A stretch of 60,090 nt of DNA, taken from Saccoglossus kowalevskii (lineage: Eukaryota > Hemichordata > Enteropneusta > Harrimaniidae). A model generated the notes under the pieces. That model searched no databases. It saw nothing but the letters and a program-made list of their open reading frames with translations, and was not told where the DNA came from. Location: NCBI RefSeq assembly GCF_000003605.2, contig NW_003131856.1, positions 737,619 to 797,708 of the forward strand, in the 5' to 3' direction. Within the stretch, counting starts at the first letter, position 1; each line of letters opens with the position of its first letter. Shown in pieces: positions 53,201-60,090 of this stretch. Both the position numbers and the translations under genes were made by a program.

Positions 53201-55781
53201 ATATGCGAGTCAAAAAGATGTCACGTTACAATTGCGTTTTGTACAAGATATCTTTTCCTGACATGAAGGAATGTGAATAACAAAATTCAAAACCAATGAT
53301 AATAACCGTGAATAAATCAGTCTAGTAAAATAAATAATAGAAAAGCAATCAAAAGTAATATTGCTCATTACAAAATTAAATTGCTCTAACGATATATTAT
53401 TGAATAAATTTACTCGCGTTATAGAGTAGTATACGTTCATGTACGTATTTGTTTATTTTATCAATATGGATTGTGTGACATGGGTTTTGAAAGAAAAATA
53501 AGAAATTACAGACTGTATTACATCTGGTGTGAAAATTGTATCAGAAATGCGTCTTTTTTGTGCACAATCACTTCATATTCCACGAACCACTCTAATTAAG
53601 ACAAACAAAAAACAACACACTGCAGTACAAATAAAACGCAATGTAACAACACATTTCCGGTTAAATGAACAGTTTAATAATACGCACATGCATGTTCGAT
53701 AAAAAACGAGTAATAAATTAACTTGATGAAATAAATAGAAGCATTATTCGTAGGTATACGACGTCAATAAATCCTGGAATGCCGTGCGATATTTAAGTAA
53801 TCAGCGCTAGCTACGCATACAGTGTGGTGACTAACGTCGGACTGTATAATCATGTTGTTAGATGCTTATCTCCTGGTTTCACATACAACATTACTCGATA
53901 AATATTGCAGTTGTTTGACCTGCTAACAAATTAGAGGTGAAAAGAGAAAACGCCGACAAACATCAACGGTGATTCAGTATTTTTATGACGTATTATATGA
54001 CGTCTTAGACCGCTGAAAAGTCAATACGCAAATGTTTCGACCACCAATTGCATGAATCTTATTTGCTAATAGGGCTATGGGGTATAATACTATTATTTAT
54101 TACACCTGTGACTACGTATGACATTTTAACAAGATAAGGCATGTATTCCGATTCAATATCGTTGTCTGATACGCATGTGAGTATGTGTACTCGTGAACTT
54201 TAAATCGTAAAATAATAATAATAATGATAAGTTAATGCCGTTTCCATGGGACCCACTAAAAAGATGTCAATTATGATGCGTAATAAACAATATATCATCT
54301 CTATAATCCTTGTTTTATGTCATTTGACTAATTATCTTTAGATAATGGGATATTTCCCCGAAACAATGATAAACTGTCCTGCCAAATAGGAGATTATGTG
54401 TCTTGTCCGTCATACCATCGTCAATATAGCTTAATACCCCCAGGATATCGAAGATGAAACATAAAATTGGAGTCACCCATCGGACGATTTTTCCAGATAC
54501 AAGCGACCGAAATGTCATGATAAATTGGTCATTTTACACATGTTTCTATGGTGATATTATTTATGCATATTTTAGTATTGTACTCGGTGACATCGAAATG
54601 AAAATCGTGAATTGTATTTGATATGAATCTTGATATTATGACAACTTTTCAGAAAATTGACATAACTTATTATGTGTTTCCAGGGTGATAATAATTTGTC
54701 ATTATTTACAATTAGAGGTTATCTCCCATAATGCATTGCATATATCTGCATTGACATGCTCAGGCAAACCTTGCTTTATTCACTCAGTATTATACATCAA
54801 ATATTGACTTTCGTGTATGAAGTACACAATGGTATTCTTTGAAGTAACCATGTATGGATATGTGTATAAACATATGTCTACTGTTTGAATAACCAATAAT
54901 CTCACCTCAATGAAACTTGTTACATAAATGCTCTGGGAAAAGGCACAGACCTGATTAGTTTGAGGTTAAAATCTTTGCTTATTTATTACCAATGTGTATT
55001 ATAATTAGTAAATTTTCGGCCTTACCACCGGATCTTTTACCACCGACCGTTGCATAGTATACTATCCACTGCTGTCTGAGTGCATACTGAGGTAATTATA
55101 AGACGATATGAGTAATTTTGAATAAGTCAGTGCACATCAATGCATAATTTATATAATAATTATTACATTTTTAAAATGTTCTACCGATATCTAAAAACAC
55201 AATTTTTGCATTGGAATGAAACTTGGTACATACGTACCCGAACACAATGTTCTGGTTTTCCACAAATAACTCAATATCTATATAATGTGCTCGAGGGGGG
55301 GGGGGTCCATGTAAATACATGGGTCCATTGATCACGTAACCTTCATAAATCATCATAATATTGAATGTCTCAAATAATCAGAATTAAATCAAACTTGTTC
55401 AATTGGACTAAAAAACAAATGTACAATCAAAATTTGCTATTCTTATTTCTTTACTAAGAGCGTTATTCGAAAATAATTAAAATAAACAGCTTTCGCATTC
55501 CGCATCTCAAATGGCAAACCTATATTAGTCGCCAGGCGTTTTGTTTGAAAGGTTGATCTTAAATTTGTAATTGATTTTGATTATTCCACATTTTCACTTT
55601 ATATGCCTCCACATACTCTTAGCACAGACTTTTCTAAGAACGAAATATGTTTTTTCTTTAGTTGCGTAGCGTATAGTAATAATTACATTTTTTTGCAGAC
55701 TCACTTTAACAGTGGCTTGTCATATGCAGTTAAGTCGATTCCCTATGGATGAACAACACTGCAAACTGAAAATGGAAAGCT
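31971..55781 (+). CDS. Cys-loop ligand-gated anion-channel subunit (glycine receptor / GluCl-like), 5' part; join(31971-32214,39232-39299,47661-47881,55699-55781)
   Basis: This is the N-terminal half of the extracellular ligand-binding domain of a pentameric Cys-loop receptor subunit at the neuronal or muscle plasma membrane. The four exons give 205 complete codons plus one base, with phases matching at each join. Internal exon lengths of 68, 221 and 83 bp match what I recall for GABA-A/glycine receptor genes (68, 221 or 224, 83). Motifs in order: signal peptide; N-terminal helix with YDKRIRPNFDG; strand with LRQTWVDTRL, whose Arg corresponds to a ligand-contacting loop D Arg in the family; loop A region IWVPD; FFTNEK...HFH; and a complete Cys-loop (C-x13-C with FPMD). 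The NEK and HFH residues favour the glycine receptor/GluCl branch over GABA-A. The remaining binding domain, four membrane segments and the M2 selectivity residues are not in the window, so ion selectivity and ligand are inferred. No exon was recognised between 55782 and 60090. Confidence 0.93.
32215..34972 (+). other. Receptor intron 1, left part
   Basis: Intron 1 runs from 32215 to 39231 (7,017 bp, gt..ag). Nothing coding was recognised in this part. Short frames on both strands (for example 32327-32593 and 33006-33245, minus) have no supporting features. Confidence 0.6.
34973..35410. repeat. Dispersed direct repeat, copy 1 (intron 1)
   Basis: About 440 bases starting AAGGCCTG match 36845-37250 in the same orientation. 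Shared words include GACAATAGTACTGGAAATGA, CTGGCTTTAATA, GACAGTCAATGGCTTCTGCA and GATCGCAGA.CAGTTCATACAA. The pair differs by scattered substitutions and small indels. The 106-codon open frame at 35191-35511 falls largely inside the repeat and is not called as a gene. Confidence 0.8.
35411..36844. other. Intron 1, between the repeat copies
   Basis: No protein domain was recognised. Several overlapping short frames on both strands at 36275-36591 show no features that would support coding. No gag or pol motifs are present. Confidence 0.55.
36845..37250. repeat. Dispersed direct repeat, copy 2 (intron 1)
   Basis: This is the partner of 34973-35410. Just downstream, the minus strand contains CTATAAATAT (near 37315), and within the copy it has GATATTAAAGCC. 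A TATA-like and poly(A)-like order on the minus strand would fit an LTR. However, no TG..CA ends, primer-binding site or internal coding region were found, so it is recorded only as a repeat. Confidence 0.75.
37251..39116. other. Intron 1, right part
   Basis: No gene recognised. The minus-strand open frame at 38445-38669 has no identifiable features. Confidence 0.55.
39117..39171. mobile_element. Half copy of MITE family A, 60 bp upstream of receptor exon 2
   Basis: CCGCTGTACTGTCTTCGTGC followed by GAGGTATCCTCGTAATAACC is the reverse complement of the left half of the element at 6827-6938. The other end is missing, so this is a truncated copy. It ends 60 bases before the exon 2 acceptor junction, so branch-point and polypyrimidine sequence of this intron lie directly beside it. 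Confidence 0.7.
39232..39299 (+). CDS. Receptor exon 2 (68 bp)
   Basis: Bounded by TTTTCACACAG on the left and GTAACT on the right; it enters in phase 1 and leaves in phase 0. It encodes DPVNVTVDMLISRIDNINEV followed by Thr-Met. This is the conserved strand of the binding domain, with an N-glycosylation sequon (NVT) and the I.EVTM ending typical of glycine/GluCl subunits. The 68-bp length is characteristic of this exon in anion-channel subunits. Confidence 0.92.
39300..40752 (+). other. Receptor intron 2, left part
   Basis: Intron 2 runs 39300-47660 (8,361 bp). No gene or recognised element in this part apart from a short direct repeat of GTATACACCTGCGTGGTGATTA near 40033-40074 (key residues CACCTGCGTGG). 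Confidence 0.6.
40753..44463. repeat. Ancient tandem duplication in intron 2, copy A (~3.7 kb)
   Basis: Copy A matches 44530-46947 in the same order over many blocks, for example TTAATGTAATTTGTATCTGT, CACAATGTGTTAACAACATA, ACTTGATCATCGATC, AACTATCGATTTCAGAATT and CACTCTGAACAC.ATTGAATCA. It is about 1.3 kb longer than copy B. The extra part (about 42000-43480) includes a second internal copy of CATAAATACCATCTAGAAA (41640 and 43180). A 122-codon frame in this part (42515-42883) starts at TTG and is not called. Confidence 0.75.
44530..46947. repeat. Ancient tandem duplication in intron 2, copy B (~2.4 kb)
   Basis: Partner of 40753-44463. Blocks follow the same order with substitutions and indels and lack most of the 42000-43480 segment of copy A. 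No coding content or transposon ends were seen, so a local segmental duplication is the simplest reading. A shared mobile element is an alternative. Confidence 0.75.
46948..47660 (+). other. Receptor intron 2, right end
   Basis: No feature beyond the acceptor TTCTTTACAG. The open frame extends upstream from exon 3 through the acceptor to an ATG at 47478, but the added residues do not resemble the family and the acceptor is good. Confidence 0.7.
47661..47881 (+). CDS. Receptor exon 3 (221 bp; loop D and loop A region)
   Basis: It begins in phase 0 after TTCTTTACAG and ends ACCAG|GTAGGT in phase 2. It encodes DYGITIVLRQTWVDTRLEYN, a variable loop, then LLERIWVPDMFFTNEK, HFHDQTRDNVLLRIS and GEILYSTR. 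W-x-P-D marks loop A, and the Arg in LRQ is the position that contacts the agonist carboxylate in glycine/GluCl receptors. FFxNEK and HFH are glycine/GluCl-type residues. Confidence 0.95.
47882..49793 (+). other. Receptor intron 3, left part
   Basis: Intron 3 runs 47882-55698 (7,817 bp). Nothing recognised in this part. Short minus-strand frames at 48546-48950 and 49165-49371 have no supporting features. Confidence 0.6.
49794..49926. mobile_element. 133-bp TTAA-flanked palindromic MITE, copy 2 (intron 3)
   Basis: It has the same 133-base length as the copy at 27552-27684 and the same orientation. TTAA ends are at 49794-49797 and 49923-49926. The termini AGGGCGGTGGTCGTCG and CGACGACTACCACCCT are inverted repeats with two mismatches. 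Confidence 0.85.
49927..50639. other. Intron 3 spacer
   Basis: Nothing recognised. A short frame starting in the MITE (49848) runs into this spacer and is a repeat artefact. Confidence 0.55.
50640..51690. repeat. 57-bp minisatellite in intron 3, open in frame on both strands
   Basis: The core unit contains ACGGAATTGTCGTGTAGCAC followed by TCTTATTAAAGTACCTACC and AAGTCTTTCTTAACGTAC. Core units are spaced exactly 57 bases (for example 50896 and 50953). From about 50867 to 51220 the units are nearly identical; the left flank (50640-50860) is degenerate. From about 51216 the array alternates between the core type and a longer type with ATATGACAAATC and CACAATTGTCATTTAGC, giving a dimeric pattern. 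Because 57 is a multiple of 3 the array stays open for 125 codons on + and 143 on -, giving 19-residue repeats. These are not called as proteins. Confidence 0.92.
51691..52329. other. Intron 3 spacer
   Basis: Nothing recognised between the 57-bp array and the GC-richer island. Confidence 0.55.
52330..52640. other. GC-richer island of unknown nature in intron 3
   Basis: About 300 bases (from ACGTCCGGGTCAACTG to CATGTAGTCCCAACC) stand out from the AT-rich intron by higher G+C and low repetitiveness. On the minus strand it has an 80-codon frame (52382-52624) with no domain I recognise. It could be a SINE-type or other interspersed element, a structured non-coding RNA, or a retrocopy fragment. 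No good RNA polymerase III A/B-box pair or poly(A) tail was found. Confidence 0.35.
52641..55698 (+). other. Receptor intron 3, right part
   Basis: No gene recognised. There is an 11-G homopolymer near 55294. The segment 53610-53900 may be a diverged relative of 14590-14890. Confidence 0.55.
55699..55781 (+). CDS. Receptor exon 4 (83 bp; complete Cys-loop)
   Basis: It begins in phase 2 after TTTTTTGCAG, so the split codon reads Arg, and ends AAAGCT|GTGAGT in phase 1. It encodes LTLTVACHMQLSRFPMDEQ then HCKLKMES. The two Cys are separated by 13 residues and enclose FPMD, the signature Cys-loop of the superfamily. The 83-bp length matches the conserved Cys-loop exon of GABA/glycine receptor genes. 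The next exon should start with the end of a Phe/Tyr codon but was not found in the remaining 4.3 kb. Confidence 0.95.
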
Positions 55782-58700
55782 GTGAGTATAGTGTTTAATT
55801 TTCTTACCCTTACCACAAATTGTAACTGCAATATATTTAACCAAACAAAATCGTCACCTACGCATGCGCGGGAATTGAGTCCCAAGCGACGATAACAACG
55901 CACATTAAAAACGTGAAGGCTCATAGGTAGACGCTTGTTTGAAAACGCAGGCTTTGACCGTCTGCCACATGCGCAGGTGACCCCCCGGCTTTAATTATGT
56001 GCACTCATGTAAACTAATAACAAACTAAGAAACTAAGTGTAATGGGACATTTACTTTTAACGACACTTTGCATTAAAATGTCGCGTCGTTGACATGTGAC
56101 GAATGGTCGATACTGCCATTACAGACAACATCTAATAGCTACCCAGACACACGTAACGAAGATACACTGTGTGTGTTTTCAACATAAAAGTCATCAAGCC
56201 ACACGGACATTGCGTAATGGAATACTTTTCACTCTAATGATGACCACGGCGCCGGGCTAATGTGTTTTACGGTCGCAAACATGTGTAATTTATTAGCTAA
56301 TACACCATCGTCAAAATTTAAATCTTGAAAGTAATGCCCTAATCAGTCAGGTCACCCGACACTCATCAACACACAACAGTTTGTATGACACTGTGCATTT
56401 ATACACTGCTAACATTTGTACATTTGTATATTGAGTTACGTAATTGGTAGGTATGCAAATTATTATTAGCGCCTATGATATATCGCTTCGGGTCAGATGT
56501 CAATGGCATTACTCACCGTTATATAATTTATTACAGGCAATAATATGAGATTGACTTATACAAATATACAAAACCTGTGCCTGATTATGTAAAACAGATG
56601 ATTTATGAGAATTACAAATGCTTCAGTCAAATCAACCCCACGTTCATTCGTGACAAATCATATGGAAATACATATGTATAATTCCAATTCGGTTAACAGA
56701 CATTGGTTCCCAGAAAATGGTATTAGTTTTTAGAAACATGGTATTGGTATTTATGCGTCTGGTGTGTTTGTTGTGTGCCTACCTATATACCTAACTGCAG
56801 TGAATATACGTATATGTCTCGTACAAGAGAACATAATTGGTTTTGTGATGTTTCAACGACTTTCTGTATCAATTGGAATAATTCGCAAAGCATGGTCAGC
56901 AAACCAACCGTGTGTTATAATTGAATAATGTAACATGTCTGTCATGACATTTGCATTTCATTCACGCACGCAGACCGATAATTTGCTTCATGTCGACACC
57001 TATGGATAGCCTGTATTGAATCATAATCACACACATGTCACCCCTCTCCATGGCGCCAATAATCTTGTGGGTGGTTATTGCAGATGCCTAAGTGATCAGA
57101 CACATATGCCAGATGTCTAAAGGATTAGACAGTTATTAAAAACCTCAAAGATGCCCCAATAGATATATGAATGCAGGGAAATTGTATTTGAAATTGTTAA
57201 CATACGTTAATGAATTCGTTTGATCTGTTTAGCCAATACAAGCTCATGCTATGTTATGCTATCAGATTAATCTCAGTTGTACATTCACTTTGTTATCTAT
57301 TGATCATGAGGCGATTTTTTTTTTACAATGTTGACGAATGACTGGCACGGACTAAATATGACCACGTCATCGTGAACCTGACAATAGCCCAAAGGACAGA
57401 AATATATTCCAAGTGAGATAGGAAAATGTCCGTCATGTCTTACAAATCTCTTGTTAACAGCCTTCTGGGAAATTCGCCCAGTTTATTTCCTTTAGGCGAA
57501 CTACACAATTTGTCGATGTTAATTTCCTGTGCGAGATCAGAAACGGCTGATATAAAAATACTAACAGACGTATCAGCAATATTTACTTATACCGTCTAAG
57601 AATATTTTTTATTCAAAGGTCTATGTTAGTCGTTCCGCGTCTTGGCCGATATCGGCACCACGCCACGTGTACAACATGTGTACAATATATTGTTTGATTA
57701 CGCTTTAATAGTTCTAATATATATGCATCAACAGTCGCGACTACATATTGTAAATGTTAATTTGTATTCAATCTAATACTGATCACAATATGCACACTGA
57801 ATGCAAGCTAAATAAAACTGCAATATTGCGAAAATTCAAAATGCGAGAAACAATGACTGTACAACGCAGTTGGAGGTTAGTAGTGATCATGCTCGGAATT
57901 GTGTAAAAACATGACAGGTGTTGGCAACATATAACATTTCCACACAATTTATACAGGATATATTTGGCCTTAACAAAGCAAAAATTCTACAACCAATTCT
58001 ACTGTATCATACGTGTATGAATTTACAATAAATGAGCTATAAATTCCACCCGTGTCGTGTTACATGCTGTTTTATTGTGTTTGCTTTAGTAAAACATGCG
58101 ATGAGGCAAGTTAGTCGCCCTGTCCGTGTTAATGTAATAACTCCGGGTCTTCTCTTAAAATATTATTAATGCTTAGTCATTCGTTTATTTTTATGTTCAA
58201 AAGTGACAAATACCAGCTGAGCGCTGCTATTCAATTTCATCTCAATTTTAACACCCACTCGTCTTCCCGAGAGAAGCGGTGAGAAAAGTTCCCACAGCAG
58301 ACGCTTTGGCTCTCGAAATATTAAATTGGTGCAATATACTTAGTTCTGATATTAATAATTAAAGCACACGGAGTTAACACTCTCTATTTTAGCACGCAAG
58401 GAAATATTTGTATGCATGTATATTTCACATATTGTGAGGTTTGCGTGTTACCCATAATGCCTATTTTATGCAATGAATTGTTCAAGCTTATATATTGGCT
58501 TTATATATTGACATAATAAAGCACTATACTGCCATTATACGAGGTTACCGAAACGTCACACACTCATGGTTCAACATAAATGAGATGACTGGCTAACACG
58601 CATCTAATATGTAAGCGTATAAAAAGAAATAAGGGTATTTTGAAATGTCATGCCTATAGGCAAATAATAACATAAATATATCAGTACAACCATGTGAATA

Positions 58701-60010
58701 AGTGATGATCACGTCGAGAACAAAACACCGAAAATCATTTCCACCTCAGGAAAGTGTTGTGAAGTATGTATGCTATAACGCTGTTGCCCACTAAGTGAGG
58801 AGAAATGTGTGGTTTTTTTTTATTTAAGATAACATTCAGTGTCTTCTGAAAAAGACAAGACCCAAGACTTATCAGCATTTCTTTTGGTACAACTATTATA
58901 CAAAATATGTTTCAGTATGGAAATGTAAAGCTGTTGATTTATTTGATTAATGGCATGTGTTTTGTTATTATTTCAGCAACATAATTGAAAGATACACGAG
59001 AAAATAAAAATACGATGTATTGCATTACAAAAGACAAAAACAGAATGGTACAAACAGTGTTATGTTATGTTTGAATTTAACAATTTAACATCTAAAATAA
59101 TATCGAAAACTCTTCCACATTAATACAAAGAAATTAACCAGTTCAGGCAAAGCAAAGTCCCCCATCAATAATTTACTTCTTGTTTTAGCGAGTTTTGTCC
59201 AGAGCCTATTGGTAATGCTTTAATCGTAAAAAAGTTAATTACAGTCTCCTTATCATTACCGCATAACGCAGATGGAACTAAACATATTTTACATAATTTA
59301 TTGTTTCATCTCAAAATGTTATGTAAGAGCTTCCATTGAAAGTTTCTTAATTTACTATCAAATGTCAGATTAAAAGGCACACGTATAAAGGCAATATGTC
59401 ATTGCCCAATTAAGAAGAGTCTTTAGTTCGTTATGAAAATATAATTCAGAGCATCTTGCCATTAGGGTAGTAAGAGAAACACGAGTTAGGAATTGAATTT
59501 TATTCAGATATTTTTTACTAAGTTACTAAGCATGCTACTACAACAACCTGTACTTTATCTGAAAGCTTGAATAGGTAAATACGATCATTCGCGTGATTGA
59601 GAAACTAAAATAACTGTGTTTATAATAGTTGAAATAGTCAAGAAGGCTCAATTACAAAATTGGGCGACAAACTTCGGTACTACATGTGCACTACATGCTT
59701 ACAGATTATGTATAGATTGTTATATTTCCCGGGTTAGTAACTATGAGATGTACTGTTCACATAGTTTTAACTCGCCCCCCCCCCATGTTGCTACATTAAT
59801 TAACCCGGACCGAGAAACACCTGACATGCCAGTATTGATACAGATACCTCGAAGCGATTAAAATAACTCATTTTGTGATTATCAGTATGACCTGCAGAAA
59901 ATGTTGAATAATTCACAGTACATTACGTTACCATAGACTTGCCTATATTAAGTCGGCAAGTAGAGGGACACAATCAGTCCTATTCGATTGTATAATTTTA
60001 ATTACTTATG
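55782..60010 (+). other. Receptor intron 4 (partial)
   Basis: Opens with donor GTGAGT. I searched by eye for the next receptor exon and found none. The ATG-less open frame at 59616-59861 has no supporting features. A 10-C run lies near 59775. No mobile element was recognised. Confidence 0.55.
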
Positions 60011-60090
60011 TGGTATGGTATGGTATGGTATGGTATGGTATGGTATGGTATGGTATGGTATGGTATGGTATGGTATGGTATGGTATGGTA
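60011..60090. repeat. (TGGTA)n pentanucleotide microsatellite, cut by the window edge
   Basis: Sixteen perfect TGGTA units run to the last base, so the true length is unknown. Confidence 0.98.

Noticed and set aside
55782-60010. Candidate next receptor exon
   Set aside because: Several TTTTAG/TTTCAG acceptors were inspected (for example 58081, 58386, 58971, 59185) but none is followed by family-like sequence in the required phase.

Overview
This window is animal (eukaryotic) genomic DNA: AT-rich, with long introns carrying canonical gt/ag borders, microsatellites and minisatellites, a decayed LINE, TTAA-flanked small DNA transposons and no prokaryotic gene organisation. Repeat types and gene content fit a marine invertebrate (hemichordate-like or lophotrochozoan-like); the sequence alone does not decide which.

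The main gene is the 5' part of a Cys-loop ligand-gated anion-channel subunit (glycine receptor / glutamate-gated chloride channel group) on the + strand. Four coding exons are visible: 31971-32214 (signal peptide and N-terminus), 39232-39299 (68 bp), 47661-47881 (221 bp) and 55699-55781 (83 bp, complete Cys-loop). Introns are 7.0, 8.4 and 7.8 kb and the phases join without a break. The exons for the rest of the ligand-binding domain and the membrane segments must lie beyond the right edge. The second gene candidate, on the - strand at 6374-6592, encodes a 72-residue secreted, cationic, six-cysteine peptide. Its ATG abuts a splice acceptor and an AATAAA follows 8 bases after the stop.

Layout: 1-6.3 kb is non-coding with a hairpin-headed repeat; 6.4-6.6 kb is the small secreted peptide; 6.8-17 kb holds MITEs, a purine-rich poly(A)-tailed repeat, a decayed tandem block and a long fold-back element. 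20.85-24.0 kb is a 5'-truncated L1/Tx1-like LINE ORF2 on the - strand, interrupted by a 693-bp TTAA-flanked transposon. 26.0-30.2 kb carries two minisatellites: 37-bp units, most with a perfect CRE palindrome TGACGTCA, and about 79 units of 26 bp. 31.1-32.0 kb is the putative 5' region of the receptor gene. 32-60 kb is the receptor gene, with introns holding a dispersed direct-repeat pair, half of a MITE next to exon 2, an old tandem duplication of 2.4-3.7 kb, a TTAA-flanked 133-bp MITE, a 57-bp minisatellite and a GC-richer island. The window ends inside a (TGGTA)n microsatellite.

No rRNA, convincing tRNA, CRISPR array or operon was found. The two genes show no functional link. The most unusual items are the CRE-bearing minisatellite, the small cysteine-rich peptide, and the nested transposon whose removal with one TTAA rejoins the LINE reading frame.
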